From Acidobacteriota bacterium (lineage in GTDB: Bacteria; Acidobacteriota; Vicinamibacteria; Vicinamibacterales; 2-12-FULL-66-21), in assembly GCA_013694845.1 (NCBI GenBank), contig JACDBQ010000771.1, positions 1 to 5,245 on the forward strand: a stretch of 5,245 nucleotides of DNA, written 5' to 3'. Position numbers and translations under genes: made by a program. The stretch's first letter is position 1. Every line of letters starts with the position of its first letter. The notes beneath the pieces were generated by a model. It did no database searches. It saw only the letters and a program-made list of their open reading frames with translations, and was not told the DNA's origin. Shown here in pieces: positions 1 through 5,245 of the stretch.

Positions 1-2
1 GC

Positions 3-2030
3 CTAGGTCCCCCCAGGTCGCGCCCGCCGGCACGCCGCTCGGCCCTCCTCGCGGACGTCGCCGGTGCATTCGCGCCCGGTGGAGCGATCGCGACGGCGCT
101 GCCCGGGTTCGAGGCCCGGGACGGGCAGCTCCAGATGGCGAGCGCGGTCGCCGGCGTCTTCGCCGAAGGCGGTGTGCTGCTGGCGGAAGCAGGCACCGGG
201 ACGGGAAAGACGCTCGCCTACCTGGTTCCCGCAATTCTGAGCCGGCAGCGCGTGCTCGTCTCGACAGGCACCAAGAACCTTCAGGAACAGATCTTCTTCA
301 AGGACCTCCCGATCCTGCGAGACTGCCTGGGTATCCCCTTTACCGCGACCTACATGAAAGGCCGCGGCAACTACCTGTGCCTCCACCGCTTCGCCGACCG
401 GCGCGACACCGGCATCCATTCCCACGACGAGGCTCACTACATCAGGCTCATCGACGAGTGGCGCAGCCACACGGAGACGGGTGATCGGTCGGAGATCGAA
501 GACCTGCCCGAAGACCTGCCGTTCTGGAGCGACATCTCGGCCAGTGCGGAAAACTGCATCGGCTCGGACTGCCCCCAGTATCACGAGTGCTTCGTCACGA
601 AGATGCGGCAGCGCGCGGCGGAATCTGACGTCGTGATCGTCAACCATCACCTGCTGTGCGCCGACGCCGCCGTACGGCAGAGCGCGTTCGGCGAAGTCAT
701 CCCCTCCTGCAACTACGCGATCGTCGACGAGGCGCACCAGCTCGAGGATGTCGCCACCCAGTACTTCGGCATCGCGATCAGCAATTACCGGCTCGACGAT
801 CTTGCCCGCGACGTCGACAAGGCGGTCTCGGCACGGCTGATCAGTGATGCCGACCGAGAGCACGAGATTCGTCGTGACGTCGAGCGCCTGAGAGACCGGT
901 CCCGGAACTTCTTCGGCTCGCTCCAGATGGTACGATTCGACGCGCCGGGCAGCGGCGCCGGGGCGCTGGCGGGCACCGAAGCGCGCATCCGCATCCGAGC
1001 GGAGCAACTCACGCGCGTCGCCGAAGACGCCCACGCGCTCGGCTCGGCACTGGAAGCATTGGAGGCGGACCTCGCCCTGGCCCCGGACGCGCCCGAGGAC
1101 GTGCTGGCGCTGGCGCGGCGTGCGTCGGAAATGCGGGTGAACATCAGGTTCCTGATGCGAGCGGACGATCCGACCTACGTCTACTATCTCGAGACCCGCG
1201 GGCGCGGAACGTTTCTACGCGCCGCCCCGATCGACGTCTCGGAGATCATCAGGGAATTGCTGCTGGACCGCATGACGGCGACCGTCCTCACCTCGGCCAC
1301 CCTGGCGGTCGATGGATCTTTCGACTACGTCAAAGGACGCCTGGGGATCCTGCGGGCAGCCGAAGTGCGGCTCGATTCCGAGTTCGATTACGGCCGCCAG
1401 GCGATCCTCTATCTGCCGAAGCGGATGCCGGATCCGCGGTCGCGTGAATTCGGCACCGCTGCCGCGCGCGAGGTCATCGAGATTCTGCAGCGGACCCGCG
1501 GTCGCGCCTTCGTGCTGTTTACGAGCTACGCCAACCTCCGCGAAGTCCAGGCGATCGTATCCGCCGAACTGTCGTATCCGATCCTGGTGCAGGGCGAAGC
1601 GCCGCGTTCGACGCTTCTGCGGGAGTTCCGCATCACACCGAACGCGGTGCTGCTTGCGACCTCGAGCTTCTGGCAGGGGGTCGATGTCGTCGGCGAAGCG
1701 CTCAGCTGCGTGATCATCGACAAGATTCCGTTCGCCTCACCGGGCGATCCGATTACCGCGGCCCGCATCGAGGCCATCAACGCCGACGGACGTTCGGCGT
1801 TCGGCGAGTACCAGGTACCGCTCGCCATCCTGACGCTTCAACAAGGACTCGGCCGGCTGATTCGACATCGTCAGGATCGCGGCGTGCTCGCGATCCTGGA
1901 TCCTCGTTTGCGAACGATGGGGTACGGGCGGCGCATGCTGAGCTCGCTGCCTCGCGCGCCGGTGACCCATCGCCTCGAGGATATCGAGGCGTTCTTCGCA
2001 CCGGCAGGCACGACTCCGGCACCGAGCTGA
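3..2030 (+). CDS. yoaA: YoaA/DinG-family ATP-dependent DNA helicase (XPD-like, iron-sulphur), 5' end off window
   Basis: Superfamily 2 helicase of the XPD/Rad3 group; family members unwind DNA 5'-3' in repair and replication-fork rescue. Numbering from the ATG at 135 as residue 1: Walker A GTGTGKT at 20-26, four iron-sulphur cysteines C82, C141, C146 and C152, DEAH box 198-201, TSATL 386-390, motif V around SSFWQGVDV (510-518), and motif VI QGLGRLIRH 570-578. From recalled sequences it resembles E. coli YoaA (about 636 aa) more than DinG, notably in NCIGSDCP, SSFWQGVDV and the IIDKIPF segment. The ATG at 135 is not the true start. The same frame is open back to the edge and encodes the family's N-terminal FAPGG and PGFEARDGQLQM (Q-motif) segment, with no ATG, GTG or TTG between 3 and 132. 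The start therefore lies upstream. The C-terminus is complete, ending TGA at 2028-2030. YoaA itself is inferred; the DinG/YoaA family is secure. Confidence 0.95.
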   Translation, partial: LGPPRSRPPARRSALLADVAGAFAPGGAIATALPGFEARDGQLQMASAVAGVFAEGGVLLAEAGTGTGKTLAYLVPAILSRQRVLVSTGTKNLQEQIFFKDLPILRDCLGIPFTATYMKGRGNYLCLHRFADRRDTGIHSHDEAHYIRLIDEWRSHTETGDRSEIEDLPEDLPFWSDISASAENCIGSDCPQYHECFVTKMRQRAAESDVVIVNHHLLCADAAVRQSAFGEVIPSCNYAIVDEAHQLEDVATQYFGIAISNYRLDDLARDVDKAVSARLISDADREHEIRRDVERLRDRSRNFFGSLQMVRFDAPGSGAGALAGTEARIRIRAEQLTRVAEDAHALGSALEALEADLALAPDAPEDVLALARRASEMRVNIRFLMRADDPTYVYYLETRGRGTFLRAAPIDVSEIIRELLLDRMTATVLTSATLAVDGSFDYVKGRLGILRAAEVRLDSEFDYGRQAILYLPKRMPDPRSREFGTAAAREVIEILQRTRGRAFVLFTSYANLREVQAIVSAELSYPILVQGEAPRSTLLREFRITPNAVLLATSSFWQGVDVVGEALSCVIIDKIPFASPGDPITAARIEAINADGRSAFGEYQVPLAILTLQQGLGRLIRHRQDRGVLAILDPRLRTMGYGRRMLSSLPRAPVTHRLEDIEAFFAPAGTTPAPS

Positions 2031-2044
2031 TCTATGAGCCTAGT

Positions 2045-2075
2045 GTAAACTGGAAGCGCTATCAATTGTGTTTAC
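2045..2075. promoter_or_regulatory. Small inverted repeat in the leader of the TPR gene, possible operator
   Basis: GTAAAC at 2045-2050 and its exact reverse complement GTTTAC at 2070-2075 flank a 19-base spacer in the 65-bp gap between the helicase stop and the TPR gene. Both copies sit in the longer context GTGTAAAC (2043-2050) and GTGTTTAC (2068-2075). The gap is AT-richer than the flanking genes and must hold any promoter specific to 2096-3067. I found only weak -10-like hexamers (TAAACT 2046-2051, TATCAA 2060-2065), none with a convincing -35 at 16-18 bp. Six-base arms are short enough to arise by chance. Confidence 0.22.
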
Positions 2076-2085
2076 TTGCAGTTAG

Positions 2086-2090
2086 GGAGG
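2086..2090 (+). promoter_or_regulatory. Shine-Dalgarno GGAGG that fixes the start of the TPR gene
   Basis: GGAGG lies five bases upstream of the ATG at 2096 and is the strongest ribosome binding site in the window. It decides the start. The frame is open to a TTG at 2066, but that would put this site inside the coding region and add ten residues ahead of an otherwise normal signal peptide. Confidence 0.8.
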
Positions 2091-2095
2091 ATTCC

Positions 2096-3067
2096 ATGAA
2101 GGCTCTGCGCATCGGTGCTGGTCTGGTCAGCGTGCTCGTGCTTTCGCTCGTGGCGCTCGCCGCGCCCGCATTCGCCCAGAGCGGGCAGCTCAAAGGAAAG
2201 GTGGTCGACGCCCAGAACAAGGCGCTCAGCGAGGCCAAGATCACCATGCTTGCGGCCGAGACGAACCGCAAATACGAAACGAAGACGGACAGCAAGGGTG
2301 AGTGGCGACAGATCGGTCTTCCCCCCGGCCCCTACACGGTCACCGCCGAGAAGGACAAGTTGTCCCAGACCTTCGAAGTCAGGGTCGGACTCGATACGAA
2401 GGAAGTGAACTTCTCTCTCCAGGCGGGGAGCGGCGGTCAGATGTCGGCCGAGCAGGCAAAGAAGGAAGCGGAACGAGTCGAGGGTATCAAGGCGGCGTTT
2501 GCGCAGGGAGCGGAACTGACGAACGCCGGCAAATACGATGAAGCGATCGCGAAGTTCACCGAGGTGCTGGCTTCGGCGCCGAAGTGCGCGGAGTGCTACG
2601 TAAACCTGGGCGCTATCTACTCCCGCAAGCAGGACTGGGCGAAAGCGGAGGAATCGTACAAAAAGGCGCTCGAGGTGAACCCCGAATCAGCGGAGTCCTA
2701 CAACGGCCTCGCCAATGCATACAACGCGCAGAAGAAATTCACCGAGGCCCAGGCCATGAATGCCGAGGCCACCAAGCGGATGACAGCCGCGGGCGGCCCC
2801 GGCAACGCCGACGCGTTCTACAACCAGGGTGTCATTGCGTGGAACGGCAACGACTTCCCGAAAGCGCAGGAACTGTTCGCGGCCGCCGTCAAGGCCAATG
2901 ACAAACACGCCGAAGCCCACTTCATGCTCGGGCAGACGAACCTGAATCTCGGCAAGCTTCCCGAAGCCGCGAAGGAGTTCGAAACCTATCTCAAGATCGC
3001 TCCAACGGGACCGAGCGCGGAGAAGGCCAAAGCCAACTTCGAGATGTTGAAGCAGTACATCAAGTAA
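2096..3067 (+). CDS. Exported protein: carboxypeptidase-regulatory-like domain plus five TPRs
   Basis: 323 residues. A Sec signal peptide is clear: MKALR, a hydrophobic core to about residue 23, then APAFA with likely cleavage after A27. Residues 31-109 read as a carboxypeptidase-regulatory-like beta-sandwich (GKVVDAQNKAL, then TDSKGEW and LPPGPYTVTAEKD). A charged linker (about 112-130) leads to tetratricopeptide repeats at about 131-164, 165-198, 199-232, 238-271 and 272-305, with typical positions such as YVNLGAIY, YNGLANAY and FYNQGVIAW. The C-terminus is a short helix with no membrane anchor. It probably acts in the periplasm or at the envelope as a protein-binding scaffold; no enzymatic site is visible and the partner is unknown. 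C164 and C167 form a CxxC at the start of TPR2, the only cysteines in the mature chain. The start is set by GGAGG at 2086-2090. The next gene follows after 10 bp, so co-transcription with yggS is likely. Architecture is certain; function is not. Confidence 0.93.
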   Translation: MKALRIGAGLVSVLVLSLVALAAPAFAQSGQLKGKVVDAQNKALSEAKITMLAAETNRKYETKTDSKGEWRQIGLPPGPYTVTAEKDKLSQTFEVRVGLDTKEVNFSLQAGSGGQMSAEQAKKEAERVEGIKAAFAQGAELTNAGKYDEAIAKFTEVLASAPKCAECYVNLGAIYSRKQDWAKAEESYKKALEVNPESAESYNGLANAYNAQKKFTEAQAMNAEATKRMTAAGGPGNADAFYNQGVIAWNGNDFPKAQELFAAAVKANDKHAEAHFMLGQTNLNLGKLPEAAKEFETYLKIAPTGPSAEKAKANFEMLKQYIK

Positions 3068-3077
3068 GCCGCGTGCC

Positions 3078-3800
3078 TTGTCGCTCGATGCCGACATTGC
3101 GGAGAACCTGAACGCCGTCCGGGCACGGATCGGCGCGGCCGCACGCCGCGCCGGCCGTCAGCCGGACGAGATCACGCTGATCGCCGTGTCGAAAACCTTC
3201 GGCACCGATCACGTGCGCGCTGCCTGGGACGCCGGCCAACCGGACTTTGGCGAGAATAAGGTTCAGGAAGCCCTGCAGAAGATCAGCGAAACACCCGACA
3301 TACCCATAAGGTGGCACCTCATCGGCCACCTGCAGACGAACAAAGCGCGCCGTGCGGCGCTTCCCTTTCGGTGCATCCACTCAGTCGATTCGCTGGAGCT
3401 GCTGCGCAAGATCGATGACGCCGCTGTCGAGGGGGGCGCGACCCCCGACATTCTCGTGCAGGTCGACCTCGCCGGCGAGACCGCGAAGTTCGGGGCACCG
3501 GCCGACGCTGCGCGCCGGGTGGTCGATGCGGCGCTGGGGTGCCGCGCGGCCCGGCTTGCCGGGCTGATGCTGCTGCCGCCCTGGAGCGACGACCAGGAAC
3601 AGACCCGTCCCTGGTTCGCGCGGCTGCGCGAACTGCGCGAGGCGTGGATCGCGGGCGGCGTGCCGCGGGACGGGCTGCGGCACTTGTCGATGGGCATGAG
3701 CCACGACTTCGAAGCCGCCGTGGAAGAAGGCGCGACGATGGTCAGGGTCGGCACCGCGATCTTCGGTAAGAGAACGCCGGCGACGGTCACAGGCGCATGA
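3078..3800 (+). CDS. yggS: YggS/PROSC (PLPBP) family pyridoxal phosphate homeostasis protein
   Basis: 240 residues, close to the family norm (E. coli YggS about 234). Members are cytoplasmic fold-type III PLP-binding TIM barrels without known catalytic activity that keep free PLP and amino-acid or keto-acid pools in balance. K39 in AVSKTF is the predicted Schiff-base lysine (K36 in E. coli YggS). Further family blocks are FGENKVQE (57-64), WHLIGHLQTNK (79-89), IHSVDS (100-105), GLMLLPPW (162-169), and the phosphate-binding region LSMGMSHDFEAAV (203-215) with VRVGTAIFG (222-230). The start is TTG at 3078, giving the usual short lead before IAENLNAVR; no ATG or GTG is available in frame upstream. 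The Shine-Dalgarno is weak (AAGTAAG 3062-3068, overlapping the previous stop), so translation may be coupled to the TPR gene. It overlaps the DivIVA-domain gene by ATGA. This placement beside division genes is common for yggS/ylmE. Confidence 0.95.
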   Translation: MSLDADIAENLNAVRARIGAAARRAGRQPDEITLIAVSKTFGTDHVRAAWDAGQPDFGENKVQEALQKISETPDIPIRWHLIGHLQTNKARRAALPFRCIHSVDSLELLRKIDDAAVEGGATPDILVQVDLAGETAKFGAPADAARRVVDAALGCRAARLAGLMLLPPWSDDQEQTRPWFARLRELREAWIAGGVPRDGLRHLSMGMSHDFEAAVEEGATMVRVGTAIFGKRTPATVTGA

Positions 3801-4432
3801 GCGCGACCGCGCACGGCACTGCAGACGAGGCGACACGCATGCACGAGCACAAGCAAGCGGAATCACCATTGACCGGCAGTACTGCCGCCGCCGACGCCGG
3901 GTCCCGCCCAGCCGGGCGCGTCATGCGAATCGCGCCGCTCGATCTGCGCCAGCAGCGGTTCAAGGCCGCGTTCCGGGGATTCGACAAGACCGAGGTCGTC
4001 GCCTTCCTCACCGAGGCGGCCGACGACTATGAACACGCGCTGCGCGAGATCGACCGGCTGCGACAGGACCTCGCGCGCATGGAAACGCTGCTCAGCGATC
4101 ATCGCGACCGCGAAACCAACCTTCGGAACACGTTGATGACCGCACAGCGGCTCTCGGACGAGGTCAAGGATGCCGCCCAGAACGAGGCGAAGATGATCGT
4201 CCGCGAGGCGCAGGGACGTGGCGACCTCCTCCTGCAGAAGGCCCAGGTACGGCTCGGCGAGATCGAGCGCGACATCACGGAATTGAAGCTGCGCCGTCGG
4301 GGCGTCGAAGGCTCGCTCGAGACCTCCATCCAGACGCTCTACCACGCACTCGAGTTCATTCGCGAACAGGACCGGCAGCCGGAAGGAGAAGTGCACCTCC
4401 ACCGTCCGCGCGCGGCGGAGGCAGGGTCTTGA
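3797..4432 (+). CDS. DivIVA-domain coiled-coil protein
   Basis: 211 residues. The conserved DivIVA N-terminal domain is at about 43-82: RIAPLDLRQQRF, then AFRGFDKTEVVAFL and DDYE. F59-R60 match the Phe17-Arg18 pair that B. subtilis DivIVA uses for membrane insertion. Residues about 80-192 look like a near-continuous coiled coil, including EAKMIVREA (130-138), almost the same as the B. subtilis segment. The tail (193-211) is polar and disordered. DivIVA proteins oligomerise at curved membrane and recruit polar or division factors; which role applies here cannot be told. The start at 3797 overlaps the yggS stop (ATGA) and suggests translational coupling, with no good Shine-Dalgarno. Alternatives are ATG 3839, with GAGG at 3827-3830, and ATG 3923, right at the domain. 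The first 42 residues (Ala/Gly/Thr-rich) precede the domain, unlike classical DivIVA where it is at the extreme N-terminus. The family call is firm; the start is uncertain. Confidence 0.9.
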   Translation: MSATAHGTADEATRMHEHKQAESPLTGSTAAADAGSRPAGRVMRIAPLDLRQQRFKAAFRGFDKTEVVAFLTEAADDYEHALREIDRLRQDLARMETLLSDHRDRETNLRNTLMTAQRLSDEVKDAAQNEAKMIVREAQGRGDLLLQKAQVRLGEIERDITELKLRRRGVEGSLETSIQTLYHALEFIREQDRQPEGEVHLHRPRAAEAGS

Positions 4433-4433
4433 C

Positions 4434-4558
4434 GCTCAGAACTGCGAACTCGGCACACAGAACACAATTCGACGAACAGAAACCTGCCTTAGCGGTTCTG
4501 CGGTTCGCCATTCTGTGGCGCTTCCCGCATTCTAGTTTCTGAGCTCTGAGTTCTGAGC
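4434..4558. repeat. Imperfect inverted repeat made of degenerate heptamers (intergenic element)
   Basis: This fills most of the 144-bp gap between the DivIVA-domain gene and yggU. Outer arms are perfect for ten bases: GCTCAGAACT (4434-4443) and AGTTCTGAGC (4549-4558). CACAGAA (4456-4462) pairs with TTCTGTG (4511-4517). Near the centre CAGAAACC (4477-4484) pairs with GGTTCTG (4494-4500), with one A bulged. The left arm places GAA at 4439, 4446, 4460 and 4474, all on a 7-base grid; the right arm carries the complementary TTC motif at 7-8-base steps in places. GC is 63 of 120 bases in 4441-4560, below the flanking genes. It starts one base after the divIVA-like stop. There is no open frame of note, no transposase and no T-tract after the central stem, so a simple intrinsic terminator is unlikely. 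It could be a REP- or MITE-like element or a heptamer repeat of the STRR kind described in cyanobacteria; identity is unproven. Confidence 0.6.
4530..4557 (+). repeat. Tandem heptamer TTCTGAG, four copies, one degenerate and one variant
   Basis: Successive 7-base units are TTCTAGT (4530-4536), TTCTGAG (4537-4543), CTCTGAG (4544-4550) and TTCTGAG (4551-4557). The reverse complement, CTCAGAA, appears once on the other arm at 4435-4441, which makes this tract the outer right part of the larger inverted repeat. The unit contributes the TGA (4547-4549) that closes the yggU frame upstream. Copy number may vary between strains, as in other short tandem repeats; that is inference. Confidence 0.7.
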
Positions 4559-4576
4559 TTCCACAAGTCGCTCATC

Positions 4577-4843
4577 TTGAAGGTCCGCGTGGTCCCACGT
4601 GCACCCAGATCCGCCATTACCGGCACGCGCGGCGATGCCATTCTCGTACGGCTGGCCGCTCCGCCCGTGGATGGAGCAGCCAACGACGCCCTGATCGAGT
4701 TCCTCGCCGGAACATTTGATCGTCCGCGGCGGGACGTCACGATCCTGTCCGGACTGAAATCGCGCGATAAACGGGTCGCCATCGACGGGCTGTCTGACGA
4801 TGATTTTTCCACCCGCCTGTCGGCAATCCTGAACCCCCGCTGA
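4577..4843 (+). CDS. yggU: DUF167/YggU (UPF0235) family small protein
   Basis: 88 residues from a TTG start; family members run about 95-100. Signature: VRVVPRAPRSAITG (3-16), GDAILVRLAAPPVDGAAN (19-36), then EFLAGTF and LKSRDKRVAI (60-69). The family has a small alpha/beta fold; its biochemical role is not established. The start is doubtful. Codons just upstream (4568-4576) read S-L-I and continue the first beta strand as LILKVRVVP, which lines up with LVLRLYIQP in E. coli YggU. In-frame TGA at 4547-4549 limits any extension, and the only near-cognate alternative is CTG at 4553. No Shine-Dalgarno is apparent. Upstream lies the heptamer inverted repeat ending at 4558. The next gene starts on the base after the TGA stop, so the two are probably translated from one message. 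Pairing with yggS nearby is a conserved association, with divIVA-like sitting between them. Confidence 0.88.
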   Translation: MKVRVVPRAPRSAITGTRGDAILVRLAAPPVDGAANDALIEFLAGTFDRPRRDVTILSGLKSRDKRVAIDGLSDDDFSTRLSAILNPR

Positions 4844-5245
4844 ATGCAGCCCGCAGACCTGGTCATTCGAAACGCCCGCGAGATCCTGACCTGTGCGGGG
4901 CCGGCTCCACTCGCGGGTGCGCGGCAGAAGAACGTCTCGTCTGTGCGCGACGGCGCACTGGCGTCGTTCGAAGGGCGTCTCACGTTTGTGGGGTCCACGC
5001 GGGAACTGGATCGCACCGTGAGCCCCGTCCCGGGCGCGACCATCCTCGATGCCACGGAGTACGCCGTCGTGCCAGGATTCGTGGATGCGCACACGCATGC
5101 CGTGTTTGCGGGAGACCGGCGCGAGGAATTACGGCGCCGGCTCGGCGGCGCTACTTACGCGGAGATCGCGGCCGGCGGCGGCGGAATCGTCGCCACGGTC
5201 GCAGCGACGCGGGTGGCCAGCGAGGACGAGCTGGTCGCGCAGAGC
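4844..5245 (+). CDS. hutI: Imidazolonepropionase HutI, N-terminal part, cut by window end
   Basis: 134 codons are visible, about a third of the usual 400-420 residues; the frame is open to the edge. HutI is a cytoplasmic amidohydrolase-superfamily metalloenzyme that hydrolyses 4-imidazolone-5-propanoate to N-formimino-L-glutamate, the third step of histidine breakdown. Visible features: MQPADLVIRNAREILT, the start of the small beta domain; VPGFVDAHTHAVFAGDR (76-92) with metal ligands H83 and H85; R92 and Y105, which keep the spacing of the substrate-binding Arg and Tyr in B. subtilis HutI as I recall it; and GGATYAEIAAGGGGI (101-115), a hallmark that separates HutI from other amidohydrolases. 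The remaining ligands lie beyond the window. The ATG follows directly on the yggU stop (TGA-ATG) with no Shine-Dalgarno, so translation is probably coupled to yggU. Other hut genes may follow but cannot be seen. No hut-type regulatory site is apparent upstream. Confidence 0.93.
   Translation, partial: MQPADLVIRNAREILTCAGPAPLAGARQKNVSSVRDGALASFEGRLTFVGSTRELDRTVSPVPGATILDATEYAVVPGFVDAHTHAVFAGDRREELRRRLGGATYAEIAAGGGGIVATVAATRVASEDELVAQS

Noticed and set aside
3..1034. Long antisense open frame (about 343 codons) opposite the helicase
   Set aside because: It mirrors the helicase coding frame in GC-rich DNA, where stops are rare on the opposite strand. The translation has no recognisable domain, while the + strand carries every helicase motif.
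2066..2095. Upstream TTG start for the TPR protein
   Set aside because: It would place GGAGG inside the gene and prepend ten charged or mixed residues to a standard signal peptide. ATG 2096 with GGAGG at five bases is far better.
3263..3869. Antisense frames opposite yggS
   Set aside because: yggS shows all family motifs through this interval. The opposite frames are low-complexity Arg/Ala/Ser and have no supporting start signals.
4477..4500. Rho-independent terminator after the divIVA-like gene
   Set aside because: The stem is only seven pairs with a bulge and is followed by CGGTTCGCC, with no T-tract.
4434..4558. CRISPR array or riboswitch in the same gap
   Set aside because: Units are seven bases with no unique spacers of 30 or more, and no cas gene is near. 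No known riboswitch core is recognisable.
4489..5098. Two overlapping antisense frames (about 190-200 codons) opposite yggU and hutI
   Set aside because: The + strand has clear DUF167 and HutI signatures across the same bases. The antisense products are Arg/Ser/Ala-rich and resemble nothing.
1..5245. A new multi-gene defence, mobile or biosynthetic system
   Set aside because: All six genes belong to known families of housekeeping or scaffold type, on one strand with even composition. No integrase, transposase, toxin pair or unknown effector is present.

Overview
The window is ordinary, gene-dense bacterial chromosome: six protein-coding genes, all on the + strand, with only two real intergenic gaps. 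It is GC-rich (codon third positions mostly G or C; non-coding DNA drops to about half GC). Three things suggest a Gram-negative-type bacterium of the Acidobacteriota (Vicinamibacteria-like) or a similar high-GC lineage. These are the exported protein with a carboxypeptidase-regulatory-like fold followed by TPRs, a DivIVA-type coiled-coil protein beside yggS and yggU homologues, and a YoaA-type iron-sulphur helicase. The lineage is an inference from gene style and not a measured placement.

Layout. Positions 1-2030 hold a YoaA/DinG-family XPD-like DNA helicase whose 5' end lies off the window. A 65-bp gap with a clear Shine-Dalgarno and a small inverted repeat leads into a secreted TPR protein (2096-3067). 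Ten bases later a yggS-type PLP-homeostasis gene begins with TTG (3078-3800). It overlaps by ATGA a DivIVA-domain gene (3797-4432). A 144-bp gap is nearly filled by an imperfect inverted repeat built of degenerate heptamers (4434-4558). It is followed by a yggU/DUF167 gene (4577-4843) and, with no gap (TGA then ATG), the 5' part of hutI, imidazolonepropionase (4844 to the window end).

How they fit together. yggS, divIVA-like and yggU form a version of the widespread yggS-(yggT)-yggU / ylmE-divIVA neighbourhood, linking cofactor homeostasis with a cell-pole or division scaffold. yggT is absent here. The helicase, the TPR protein and hutI are probably neighbours without a shared pathway, although tight spacing suggests co-transcription of 2096-4432 and of 4577 onward.

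No mobile element, CRISPR array, RNA gene, defence system or biosynthetic cluster is visible. The only structure not explained by ordinary genes is the heptamer-based inverted repeat at 4434-4558, which is the main item for follow-up.
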